Assembly (NCBI GenBank): GCA_942493235.1
Contig: OW818676.1
Location: 868,001-932,000 of the forward strand
Source: ENR-C587 sp942493235
Lineage (GTDB): Bacteria; Bacteroidota; Ignavibacteria; Kapaibacteriales; UBA2268
DNA: 64,000 bases
Reading direction: 5' to 3'
Positions 33,908-42,154 of the stretch are shown here, piece by piece. Positions within the stretch are counted from its first letter, which is position 1. Every line of letters starts with the position of its first letter. Made by a program: the position numbers and the translations under genes. The notes under the pieces were generated by a model. The model was not told the origin of the DNA. It saw only the letters and a list, made by a program, of their open reading frames with translations, and did not search any database.

Positions 33908-36883
33908 ATGAGGAAATCAATACTGATATTTATTATGGCTATTATAGGATATAGCAGCTTATATTGCCAATCTCAGCTGTATTCTTGGGGAGTCAATACT
34001 AATGGTCAATTAGGAAATACATCGGTAGTATCTTATAGGACTACCCCGATACAAGTAGGAACCGCATCGAATTGGAAAGAGATTGCTTGTGGCGAAAGGT
34101 ACTCAATAGCAATTAGAACTGACGGCACTTTATGGGCTTGGGGATTGAATACTTATGGTCAGCTTGGAGACGGTACTACTGAAACACGTACTAGTCCTGT
34201 ACAAATTGGACCTCTGACTACTTGGACAAAAATTTCCTGTGGTCTTAATTTTACGATAGCTATGAGAAGCGATGGCTCACTGTGGGCTTGGGGATTGAAT
34301 ACCTACGGTCAATTGGGCGATGGTACAAATATTAACCGATTATCTCCTGTTCAAATTGCACCCCTGATTACTTGGGCTAAAATTGCCTGTGGGAATAACC
34401 ATACTTTGGCTATCAGCAGCGGAGGTTTATTATATGCTTGGGGAGACAATGCTTATGCTCAATTAGGTAATAATTCCAATATTAACAGTTCATCTCCTAT
34501 TCAAATTGGAATTGCAAGTAACTGGACAGATATTGCTGCCGGCAGCAGGCACAGTTTAGCAATTCAATCACAGGGTTTGCTATTTTCTTGGGGAAATAAC
34601 AGCTATGGTCAATTAGGCACAAGCAATAATACTGAGTATAAAACACCGACACAAGTTGGCTCTTCTTCTACTTGGAGTAAAGTTAGTTCCGGAACCGGGC
34701 ACAGCATGGCATTGCGAACTGACAATTCTCTATGGGGTTGGGGTTATAATGCCTACGGACAAATCGGCAGTGGAACTACTCAGAACAGTAATAGCCCGAT
34801 TCAAATTGTTACAAGTTCAAATTGGATTAATTTTGCCTGCGGAGCCGACCATACATTGCTTCTAAAATCAGACAGCACACTTTGGGCTGTCGGCAGAAAT
34901 GTATGCGGGCAGATTGGCGACGGTACTCAGAGCACCAGGCTTAGTCCTGTTCAAATAGGCTTATATTCTAATTGGGCAAAGATTGCCGGAGGAACTTATC
35001 ATACATTAGCACTTAAAAAATGGAGCTCGCTTGCCGAGCCTACTTTGGTATTTCCAGTTAATGGTGTAGCTCAAATATCAAAGAGCCCTACATTAATATG
35101 GCACCAAATTATAGACGCTTCTCAATATAGACTTCAGGTATCTACAGACCCGAGCTTTAGTTCTTTTTTTGTAAATACTTCAATCATAGCAGATACATTT
35201 ATTACAATTAGTGGACTCAATAATTCAAGTACTTATTATTGGAGAGTTTGTGCCGGTACAGGTACTGATTCGAGTGCTTGGAGTGAAATCAGATATTTTA
35301 TTACTATACCGGTTGAATTAGCTGATTACTGGAGCTTCACTCCGAATACAGGCTATTCGGCAAATATCGGATTAAAATCCGGAGGTACATTTGAAATTGG
35401 CGATAGAGCAATTCAAGCCGGCGATGCTATCGGAGCATTCTATTCCGATGGTGATGAAAAGAAATGTGCCGGATACTTCGTCTGGGATGATGTCAATAGA
35501 GGCTTTGTAGTCTGGGGAGACGACAACATAACATCTTCAATTAAAGAAGGATTTTCACTAAATGAAAATTTCACTTTCAGAATTTGGGACGCACTTGAAT
35601 ATAAATCTTATCCCGCAGATTTCGAGATTGAATCCGGAAATACAAGTTTTACTTATAACGGAATAACCGTTATAAAAAGTATTACCGCTAATATGAATAC
35701 TTCTCAAGATATTGCCTTAATTAATGGTTGGAATATGATTTCAAGCTATATTATCCCAACTAATGACACAATGCCAGAAATATTAGACGATATTGATTCA
35801 CAGATTACTTTAATTAAAAACTTTTCCGGAGAGAGCTACTGGAAACCATATATGGAAAATCTGAATAATTGGAATTATAAAGAAGCATATATTACAAAAA
35901 CAAATGCCGTATGCACTTTGTCCATGAGAGGTAGAAAGTTATTGCCGGATACTACTAAAACATATTTACAGGGTAGTGGATGGAAATGGATACCATATTA
36001 TAGAGATAATCCTCTATCTCCGGCACTTGCTCTGACAAGTATCAGTGGCAACTATATATTAATCAAATCTATAGACGGTAAAACTTATTGGCCCGGCAAT
36101 ACATTTACTTTAACTAATATGGAACCCGGAAAAGGCTATATGATTTATATGACTGCAACTGATACACTTACTTATCCATCAAATTTTGCAATTTTCGGTA
36201 AACTTTCTGCTGATGCCATATTGAGTATTCAGGAATTAAACAATCAATATTTTATCGGCGAATGCTCTAATACAGGCTCAAGTGCTGTTCTTTCCATTAA
36301 AATCAAAGGTGCGGACAGCGGAGATGAAGTCGGTGTGTTTACTCAATCAGGGAAATTAGTCGGTTCAGGTATTTATGAGTCAGACAATATAGGCTTAACT
36401 ATTTGGGGAGATGACTATTTAACTGAAGAAATAGATGGAGCTAAAGAAGGCGAAGCAATTTACTTAAAACTGTATAAACCAGTATATAGTAAATCGGCAG
36501 ATGTTATAGCTACCAATATCTTAGATTGTATCAGCTCTGAACTAATTAAATCTTTAGTTTATAAATCTGATGCAATTTACAAAGCTGACGGCGTAATTGG
36601 CGAGCTGGGTATTGAAACTTCGGCTGCTAAAGCCATTAGCATTAATCCTATTCCGGCGATTAATAATACTATGATTAGTTACTATGCGGAAAATTCTAAC
36701 AAGATTACTATTAGCATATATGACTCTCAAGCAAATTTGATTTTTATGAATTCGTTCAATGCTCAAGTTAATTCAATTAATAAATTCAATATTGATTTAA
36801 GTAAATTTAATAGCGGTGTATATAATGTAGTTTTGATAGACGGTGCTAAAAACTTACATTCAAAACTGGTAGTTATAAAATAG
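33908..36883 (+). CDS. Secreted RCC1-repeat propeller protein with T9SS sorting domain
   Basis: The start is set at 33908 (MRKSILIFIMAIIGYSS), giving a signal peptide; the longer frame adds five residues. The 991-residue protein carries seven RCC1-type repeats (about residues 22-375), each near 50 residues with W-G-x-N-xx-GQLG and SPVQIG, probably a seven-bladed propeller. A fibronectin type III domain follows (about 380-470). Two copies of a module with the pattern GDxIGxF...WGDD...G..E occur near residues 490-575 and 785-865. The end (SINPIPAINN onward) fits a type IX sorting domain. RCC1/BLIP-II propellers bind proteins, so a surface binding or adhesion role is likely, but the ligand is unknown. 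Confidence 0.9.
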   Translation: MRKSILIFIMAIIGYSSLYCQSQLYSWGVNTNGQLGNTSVVSYRTTPIQVGTASNWKEIACGERYSIAIRTDGTLWAWGLNTYGQLGDGTTETRTSPVQIGPLTTWTKISCGLNFTIAMRSDGSLWAWGLNTYGQLGDGTNINRLSPVQIAPLITWAKIACGNNHTLAISSGGLLYAWGDNAYAQLGNNSNINSSSPIQIGIASNWTDIAAGSRHSLAIQSQGLLFSWGNNSYGQLGTSNNTEYKTPTQVGSSSTWSKVSSGTGHSMALRTDNSLWGWGYNAYGQIGSGTTQNSNSPIQIVTSSNWINFACGADHTLLLKSDSTLWAVGRNVCGQIGDGTQSTRLSPVQIGLYSNWAKIAGGTYHTLALKKWSSLAEPTLVFPVNGVAQISKSPTLIWHQIIDASQYRLQVSTDPSFSSFFVNTSIIADTFITISGLNNSSTYYWRVCAGTGTDSSAWSEIRYFITIPVELADYWSFTPNTGYSANIGLKSGGTFEIGDRAIQAGDAIGAFYSDGDEKKCAGYFVWDDVNRGFVVWGDDNITSSIKEGFSLNENFTFRIWDALEYKSYPADFEIESGNTSFTYNGITVIKSITANMNTSQDIALINGWNMISSYIIPTNDTMPEILDDIDSQITLIKNFSGESYWKPYMENLNNWNYKEAYITKTNAVCTLSMRGRKLLPDTTKTYLQGSGWKWIPYYRDNPLSPALALTSISGNYILIKSIDGKTYWPGNTFTLTNMEPGKGYMIYMTATDTLTYPSNFAIFGKLSADAILSIQELNNQYFIGECSNTGSSAVLSIKIKGADSGDEVGVFTQSGKLVGSGIYESDNIGLTIWGDDYLTEEIDGAKEGEAIYLKLYKPVYSKSADVIATNILDCISSELIKSLVYKSDAIYKADGVIGELGIETSAAKAISINPIPAINNTMISYYAENSNKITISIYDSQANLIFMNSFNAQVNSINKFNIDLSKFNSGVYNVVLIDGAKNLHSKLVVIK

Positions 36884-36915
36884 TAATTTCTATGATTAAA
36901 TAAAAAAAAGTCTGT

Positions 36916-36938
36916 AAGCCATTACGGGCTTTTTTTTA
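36916..36938 (+). terminator. Terminator after the RCC1-repeat gene
   Basis: The stem aagcc / ggctt with a six-base loop, preceded by A residues and followed by a T-tract, lies 33 bp past the stop codon. Confidence 0.75.
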
Positions 36939-36979
36939 TATTTGTAAGACTTTAGAAATTATTAAATACGGATTTAAAA

Positions 36980-37669
36980 ATGAATATTACTTCGACTGAA
37001 ATCATCGAGCATCTTAAAACATTGCGAAATGAAAATAATATAAACGGAATGGCACGTTTTGGGATTAGCTCCGTCAATACACTCGGCGTTTCAATGCCGG
37101 ATATCAGAGATATAGCAAAACATGTAAAAAAAAATCATACATTAGCTTTGCAATTATGGGACAGCGAAATCCACGAATGCAGAATCTTAGCCGCATTGAT
37201 TGCCAGTCCATCAGAAATGACAAGCGAAACAATGGACAAATGGGTTTCTGAAATTGATTCTTGGGACGTATGCGACCAAGCATGCTTCAATATTTTTGAT
37301 AAGACTCCATTTGCAAAAGAAAAAGTATTTCAATGGGCAGTGTCTGAAATGGAGTTTACCCGCCGTGCTGCTTTTGCATTGCTTGCCGGAATGGCTATAC
37401 ATTGGAAAAAGGTAAACGATAATGAGTTCCTCCCGTATTTCGACCTAATATTCAAATATTCGACTGATAATAGAAATTTTGTTAAGAAAGCCGTTAACTG
37501 GGCTTTAAGACAAATCGGAAAACGAAGCTTTTATCTAAATGATAAGGCTATTGAACTATCCGAAAAATTACTAATTAAGTTACCCGAAAGTAAATCTGCC
37601 CAGTGGATAGCAAAAGATGCAATTAAAGAACTTAGTTCAGATAAAATAAGAGTAAGGATAAAGAGATAG
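36980..37669 (+). CDS. DNA alkylation repair enzyme, AlkD-like HEAT-repeat protein
   Basis: The 229-residue protein is helical throughout and matches the AlkD family of DNA glycosylases built of HEAT-like repeats. These remove N3- and N7-alkylated purines without flipping the base. Conserved stretches are VNTLGVSMPDIRDIAK, DSWDVCDQACFNIFDK, FTRRAAFALLAGMA and NFVKKAVNWALRQIGKRS; Trp and Asp residues of the third and fourth contact the lesion in known members. It stands alone, with a terminator before it. Members also occur without glycosylase activity, so the exact substrate is unproven. Confidence 0.88.
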   Translation: MNITSTEIIEHLKTLRNENNINGMARFGISSVNTLGVSMPDIRDIAKHVKKNHTLALQLWDSEIHECRILAALIASPSEMTSETMDKWVSEIDSWDVCDQACFNIFDKTPFAKEKVFQWAVSEMEFTRRAAFALLAGMAIHWKKVNDNEFLPYFDLIFKYSTDNRNFVKKAVNWALRQIGKRSFYLNDKAIELSEKLLIKLPESKSAQWIAKDAIKELSSDKIRVRIKR

Positions 37670-37739
37670 TTAATCGAATATTTATCTGCTCAATTCAGAA
37701 ATAAGAACATCTAATGATTAGTGATATTAGTGTCTGGTA

Positions 37740-37969
37740 TAAGAAGCTGCTTCCAATTCTACGCACCGAAGCGGATGTGAAAAAAACTTTGATTACCGTT
37801 TACAGTTCCTCACAGTGCTAATTTCCCCACGCTGAAGCGTGGGGTTGAATGGATGGCTACGGACATTTGCAATAGATTTTTGTATTTATACTGGCTCTGG
37901 AGTGTGAGTTGAATGTTACTTCGTCTATTTCCAAACCCCAAACCCCAAACCCCAAACCCCAAACCCCAA
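37740..37969. repeat. REP-like repeat followed by seven-base array
   Basis: A palindrome (37825-37844, arms ccccacg / cgtgggg) with the ttgaatgga tail sits between two shorter relatives. A regular array of the heptamer ccccaaa follows at 37930-37969 with at least five exact units. No gene between 37670 and 38030. Confidence 0.8.
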
Positions 37970-38030
37970 ATATTTTTCAATACATTTCCCTAAAAATCGT
38001 GTTTATGTTTTTAAAATTTAACGATTAAAA

Positions 38031-38327
38031 ATGAAAGTTGAAAAAATTAAAAAAATCGAAGGATGCCTCGACGGAACTAATGTAAAAGATGTACTGCTAA
38101 GCGATTATGTTGACAAGGCATTTGTTGATTATTTAGCTGCTCTCGGCAAATTAATATATTTCGAGGGCAGTGGTAAGCCGTTTTATAAAGTAATTATAAG
38201 GGGGCAGTACTCAATCAAAGGTGCTGTAGGCAATCACACCTGCCGACTAATTCTCCCGACTATCGATGCTGATACTATGCTTAATAGCTTTATTAATTAT
38301 GTAAATTCATATCCCGAGAATGATTGA
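38031..38327 (+). CDS. Small protein of unknown function
   Basis: This 98-residue reading frame starts at ATG 38031 and has typical codon use. It has an N-terminal Lys-rich start (MKVEKIKKIEGCLDG), a beta-strand-like FYKVIIRGQYSIKGAVGNH and a C-terminal helix. No signal peptide, membrane helix or catalytic motif is visible, so it is probably cytosolic. I do not recognise the family. It lies alone between a repeat-filled gap and the LiaF-like gene, which starts 168 bp downstream. Confidence 0.6.
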   Translation: MKVEKIKKIEGCLDGTNVKDVLLSDYVDKAFVDYLAALGKLIYFEGSGKPFYKVIIRGQYSIKGAVGNHTCRLILPTIDADTMLNSFINYVNSYPEND

Positions 38328-38495
38328 TATTTAGCTTTAGATATGTGTTTAAAGCTAAATCAGAGCATTTTATCGTCTTTTTGAAATATTTATCGGTAAA
38401 AATCCTTGATTTATAGAAAAATAGGAATATTATTTGCTAAATATTTTTATTTTTGCTTTCGTTAATTAAGATTATATAAAATTAGGATATATATT

Positions 38496-39296
38496 ATGAA
38501 AGATATTGATTGTAGAAAAGGTCCAAGCGGATTCAAAAAAGTAGCTTTCGGGCTGATGCTTTTAGCCGCCGGTCTAACACTATTCGGATTTAACTTCGGA
38601 TACTTCCCTCAAGAGCATTTCCATATTGTTTTTTCATTTCCTACTTTACTGATTGCAATAGGCGTTATGAACATATTTGACCGTAAGAGCTTATTTTTCG
38701 GTCTTATATTGACCATAATCGGCGTTATGACTTTATTGCCGAAAATCATGGATATTCATTATGATTTTTCAATGCTTTTCTGGCCCCTTGTATTAATTGG
38801 AATAGGAATATTAGTCCTTACGAAAAAGTTTTTTCATAGACCATTGAGAAGTTGTAAACATAAAAGCAGGAACAGCTCTAAAGCTAACATAGACATTGAT
38901 GATGTTAATACTTTCTGTGGGTTTGATTATAAAGTTTATGAACCGGGAAGTGGATACATTGATGAAGTAAATATTTTCAGCGGAAATGAATATAGATTTA
39001 TTGAACCGGTTTTTCGTGGCGGTACCATCACTAATATATTCGGTGGTAACGAGATAGACTTTACTCGCACTCAATTGGCTGAAGGGAAAAATGTACTCGA
39101 CGTTACTTGTGTGTTTGGAGGAACTAATATTATAGTACCTTCGGACTGGAAAGTAACCATTCAAGTAAATGCCATTTTAGGTGCTTTTGAAGACAAGCGA
39201 TATTTTATCGATTATGATATTGAAAAACAATTCGACAGAGAATTAATAATTACCGGCAGTGTAATATTTGGCGGCGGCGAGCTGAAGTCCAGATAA
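38496..39296 (+). CDS. LiaF-like membrane protein (cell-envelope stress module)
   Basis: The 266-residue protein has about four membrane helices in its first 115 residues (GFKKVAFGLMLLAAGLTLFG, IVFSFPTLLIAIGVMNIF, LFFGLILTIIGVMTLLP, MLFWPLVLIGIGILVLTKK). The C-terminal domain is a repetitive beta-solenoid with VNIFSGNEYRF, NIFGGNEIDFTRTQL, VTCVFGGTNIIVPSDWKV and GSVIFGGGELKS, as in LiaF and related DUF5668/DUF2154 proteins. In Firmicutes LiaF inhibits the LiaS kinase until cell-envelope stress occurs. A histidine kinase gene starts 18 bp downstream, which fits a sensor-inhibitor pair. That kinase is of the LytS type and not LiaS-like. Confidence 0.85.
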   Translation: MKDIDCRKGPSGFKKVAFGLMLLAAGLTLFGFNFGYFPQEHFHIVFSFPTLLIAIGVMNIFDRKSLFFGLILTIIGVMTLLPKIMDIHYDFSMLFWPLVLIGIGILVLTKKFFHRPLRSCKHKSRNSSKANIDIDDVNTFCGFDYKVYEPGSGYIDEVNIFSGNEYRFIEPVFRGGTITNIFGGNEIDFTRTQLAEGKNVLDVTCVFGGTNIIVPSDWKVTIQVNAILGAFEDKRYFIDYDIEKQFDRELIITGSVIFGGGELKSR

Positions 39297-39314
39297 TTAA
39301 ATGAAAAATATAAT

Positions 39315-40379
39315 ATGATAAACCCAATATTCAGGTCAAAGAAAAATGCAGTTAGTTTTTTTGTGATAATGGTATTACTTACTATTAAGCATACTTTTAC
39401 ACTTGTTTGGGCATTAAAATTAGACTGGCTAACGTCGGCAACAGACTCATTTGTATTTACAAGTATATTTGCTATTATGGTATTTGCATTGTGGTACACG
39501 GTACGATATAGTAAATTTACCAAAAGATTTGCTTTAGAGTCAATATTTAGTATGGTGTTTTTGGTATGGATGTTTGCATTACTTTGGACTGCTTCCGGAT
39601 ATTATCTTTGTAATGATATTTTTAGTAACAACCCAACATATTTATACAAACTTAAAGAATCTTTGCCGTTTAGGTTTTTAATTTCTTTCTTTATATTCGC
39701 AATTACTGCTTTAATATATTTGCTATTTATATTCTATGAAAACCTAAAAGTAAAACAGATTCAAGAAACTACCCTTATCAAAAAAGTTAAAGAGGCAGAA
39801 TTAAATATGCTTAAAAGCCAAATCAATCCTCACTTCCTCTTTAACAGTTTGAATTCAGTCTCTTCACTTACCATTACTTCGCCCGAAAAAGCTCAAGACA
39901 TGGTAATTCGACTATCTGACTATCTACGATATTCTATAACAAATCCCGAAAATAAGCTTCAAGAATTTAACAATGAACTTATAAATATTGAAAGATATTT
40001 GGAAATTGAAAAAGTCAGGTTCGGTTCAAAACTACAATATGTAAATAATATAAGTAATGACTGCTTAAATGCCATCATCCCAGTGATGATTCTCCAACCC
40101 TTATACGAGAATGCGGTTAAGCACGGCGTATATGAAAGTATCGAGCCTATAATTATAAAAACTACTGCACGAATAAAAAATGATGTACTTCTGATTGATA
40201 TAGAAAACAATTTCGATTCTAATTATATTTCTATAAAAGGTACCGGGCTCGGACTGAAAAATATTAAAGAACGCCTTAAACTTATTTATGGCGAGGATAA
40301 CTTAATCAATATTAAAAAAGAAGATAGTATATTCAAAATAAGACTAATAATACCACAGAATATATTACTAAATCAGTAG
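39315..40379 (+). CDS. LytS/YehU-type sensor histidine kinase
   Basis: This 354-residue membrane kinase has about four membrane helices in the first 145 residues. A coiled linker precedes the His_kinase (PF06580) motif SQINPHFLFNSLNSVSSL, where H173 is the expected phospho-acceptor. The ATPase region has IIPVMILQPLYENAVKHG and GTGLGLKNIKERL. Such kinases normally pair with LytTR response regulators, but none is in the window. The LiaF-like gene 18 bp upstream is the probable partner in one transcript. Confidence 0.9.
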   Translation: MINPIFRSKKNAVSFFVIMVLLTIKHTFTLVWALKLDWLTSATDSFVFTSIFAIMVFALWYTVRYSKFTKRFALESIFSMVFLVWMFALLWTASGYYLCNDIFSNNPTYLYKLKESLPFRFLISFFIFAITALIYLLFIFYENLKVKQIQETTLIKKVKEAELNMLKSQINPHFLFNSLNSVSSLTITSPEKAQDMVIRLSDYLRYSITNPENKLQEFNNELINIERYLEIEKVRFGSKLQYVNNISNDCLNAIIPVMILQPLYENAVKHGVYESIEPIIIKTTARIKNDVLLIDIENNFDSNYISIKGTGLGLKNIKERLKLIYGEDNLINIKKEDSIFKIRLIIPQNILLNQ

Positions 40380-40400
40380 TATAAGACTGTAGCAAATTGG

Positions 40401-40740
40401 CATACGGTTAACCGTAGGGTTGAATAAATTGGAATTGTATATTATATATTTTTACAACAGACTAATAATAGAATATATGGAGCTTCGCTATTTTAAGTGG
40501 GTTAGCAAATATTTGTTATTAGTATAAAGAAAATCCATATATATCAAACATTGATTTTTGATATTTTATTGGATACACATCTTTGATTTTAAATTTTAAC
40601 TCCGTCAGGAGTTAAACATCGGTAACATAATGAGATACACCAATACCACTCTCTTGTTTTAACAACAAAAAGGGGAGAAAGAGTGTGGGTACTAAACAAT
40701 ATTTATTACCGATGTTCAACAGCTAACGCTGTAGTAAGAA
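40401..40740. repeat. Variable-stem palindromes, including an inverted-repeat-bounded unit
   Basis: At 40403-40416 the palindrome tacggtt/aaccgta is followed by gggttgaataaat, a flank shared with 48361. At about 40600-40740 a unit is bounded by two different palindromes (aactcc/ggagtt and acagc/gctgt). The inner edges, aacatcggtaa near 40615 and ttaccgatgtt near 40708, are exact reverse complements. The gap 40380-40901 holds no gene. Confidence 0.65.
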
Positions 40741-40835
40741 AGATTTCTTTATCTGCTTACCCACACATAATAGCGAAGAACCGAATATATTTCAAGAATA
40801 TACAAATCACTTAAAAACATATTAATAAAAATAAC

Positions 40836-40865
40836 TTGGAAAACTGAAAAAATTACTTAGATTTG
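40836..40865 (+). promoter_or_regulatory. Bacteroidota-type promoter for folB-folK
   Basis: TTG (40836-40838), a 19-bp spacer and TAGATTTG (40858-40865) fit the group consensus. The folB start codon is 36 bp further on. Confidence 0.6.
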
Positions 40866-40901
40866 TAGTGCTTGTATTTACAAATTTGAAATAGAAATAT
40901 T

Positions 40902-41282
40902 ATGAAAGAAGCTCTTTTAACAAAGATTACGGTAAGAAGTGCGGAATTTTATGCTTATCACGGTGTAAAATCCGAAGAGCAGGTACTTGGTGGAAAATAT
41001 CAAGTAGATTTGGAGTTATACTATAACTCAACCAAAGCAGTGATTAATGACGATGTAGCTTTAGCTCTAAATTATGATGAAGCTATGTTCTGTGTAGAGG
41101 AAGTAATTGGTGGGCAATACAACTTGATTGAGACAATTGCCAACGAGATAATAAATATGCTATTTGATAAATTCGCGATTTTAGAAAAAGCTACCGTTAG
41201 AGTCCGCAAGATGAATGCACCGATTAGAAGCGTTGTCAGCTATATAGAAGCAGAGCAAACAATGCAAAGAAATCGTATATGA
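40902..41282 (+). CDS. folB: Dihydroneopterin aldolase
   Basis: FolB converts 7,8-dihydroneopterin to 6-hydroxymethyl-7,8-dihydropterin and glycolaldehyde in folate synthesis. The 126-residue protein shows the family reads AYHGVKSEEQVLGGKYQVDLEL, with the substrate-binding Glu of the EEQ segment, LNYDEAMFCVEEVI, NLIETIANEI, and the catalytic Lys region VRVRKMNAPI. Its last four bases form an ATGA overlap with folK, so the two are translationally coupled and supply consecutive steps. Confidence 0.94.
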   Translation: MKEALLTKITVRSAEFYAYHGVKSEEQVLGGKYQVDLELYYNSTKAVINDDVALALNYDEAMFCVEEVIGGQYNLIETIANEIINMLFDKFAILEKATVRVRKMNAPIRSVVSYIEAEQTMQRNRI

Positions 41283-41794
41283 TAAATCATTCCGAATTTG
41301 TTATTCTGTCGCTCGGCTCTAATGTCGGCGACAGAAAACAAAGTATCGATAATGCAATAAATTTGCTTATTGATAGTAAATCAATTACTAATCCGAAAAT
41401 ATCCTCTTATTACGAAACAGAGCCTTATGGTTTCAAGGAGCAAAATAAGTTTCTAAATGTTGCTTTAAAGGCTTGTACCGAGCTAAATCCATTATCCTTG
41501 CTTCAGATATGCAAAACAATTGAATACTCCTTAGACCGCAAGATACGCTCTCGCTGGCACTCTAGAGAAATCGATATAGATATAATTTTCTATTCGGATA
41601 AAGTAATAAATAAAGAGAAAATCCGAATTCCTCATATTGAGCTTGAAAAAAGAAATTTTGTATTGATTCCTATCAATGAAATTGCTCCCGAGACAGTTCA
41701 TCCGATAACAAACAAACCTATTAAACAATTAATTAGCGAATGCACCGACATTGGTGATGTTAAGCGTTTGTGCAAAAACCACATTATCATTTAG
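41279..41794 (+). CDS. folK: 2-amino-4-hydroxy-6-hydroxymethyldihydropteridine pyrophosphokinase
   Basis: FolK transfers pyrophosphate from ATP to 6-hydroxymethyl-7,8-dihydropterin, the step after FolB. The 171-residue protein contains the N-terminal SLGSNVGDRKQSIDNAI, YYETEPYGFKEQNKFLNVAL, the catalytic-loop RWHSREIDIDIIFY with the metal-binding Asp pair, and the C-terminal IPHIELEKRNFVLIPINEIA. Length and motif spacing are normal. It overlaps folB by 4 bp. Confidence 0.95.
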   Translation: MINHSEFVILSLGSNVGDRKQSIDNAINLLIDSKSITNPKISSYYETEPYGFKEQNKFLNVALKACTELNPLSLLQICKTIEYSLDRKIRSRWHSREIDIDIIFYSDKVINKEKIRIPHIELEKRNFVLIPINEIAPETVHPITNKPIKQLISECTDIGDVKRLCKNHIII

Positions 41795-41844
41795 TAATTC
41801 CACGGTTTCATAATAAATAACGGCTTTTCGCTATTTTGTGTAGC

Positions 41845-41948
41845 TGAAAGTGGAAAGTTATAAAGTTCGTAAAGTTATAAAGTTATAAAGTGGAAAGTGG
41901 AAAGTGGAAAGTGGAAAGTGGAAATTAGGAAGTAGGACGTAGGAAGCT
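41845..41948. repeat. Seven-base-period array (gtggaaa type)
   Basis: Four or more clean units of gtggaaa are surrounded by degenerate heptamers (ttataaa, gaaatta, ggaagta, ggacgta). It lies in the folK-ppiD gap with no gene. Confidence 0.8.
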
Positions 41949-41967
41949 TGGGTGAAATCAATTCTTT

Positions 41968-42055
41968 TCATCCAACAGCGTTAGCTGTTGAACATTGGTA
42001 GAATGAATTTGGCACTCTCATTCGCCTCCTTAAAATGCTCTGCGTAGTGCGGGGT
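41968..42055. repeat. Variable-stem palindrome with aacattggta flank and decayed neighbour
   Basis: The arms caacagc and gctgttg surround a GTTA centre and are followed by aacattggta, which resembles the aacatcggtaa flank near 40615. A weaker relative with ctctgcgtagtgcgggg follows at about 42038-42055 and resembles the palindromes at 56300 and 56663. Confidence 0.6.
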
Positions 42056-42098
42056 CTTCCAACATCTTTAGTAATTCAACTCTGCCGGTGTGACTAAC

Positions 42099-42133
42099 AA
42101 AAAAAGGGCTGCCCATAATAGGCAACCCTTTTT
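42099..42133 (-). terminator. Terminator for the ppiD-like gene
   Basis: An interrupted stem (aaaaaggg..tgcc / ggca..cccttttt) with a seven-base loop lies 22 bp past the minus-strand stop codon, with a T-run on the minus strand. Confidence 0.8.
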
Positions 42134-42154
42134 AAATATTAAAATATGTAGTGA

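Noticed and set aside
33721..33954. 77-codon plus-strand frame before the RCC1-repeat gene.
   Set aside because: It starts with a non-ATG codon at the edge of the hairpin element, overlaps the real gene start in another frame and has no signal or motif.
37930..37969. Regular array suggesting a CRISPR.
   Set aside because: The unit is only seven bases with no spacers, and no cas gene is in the window.
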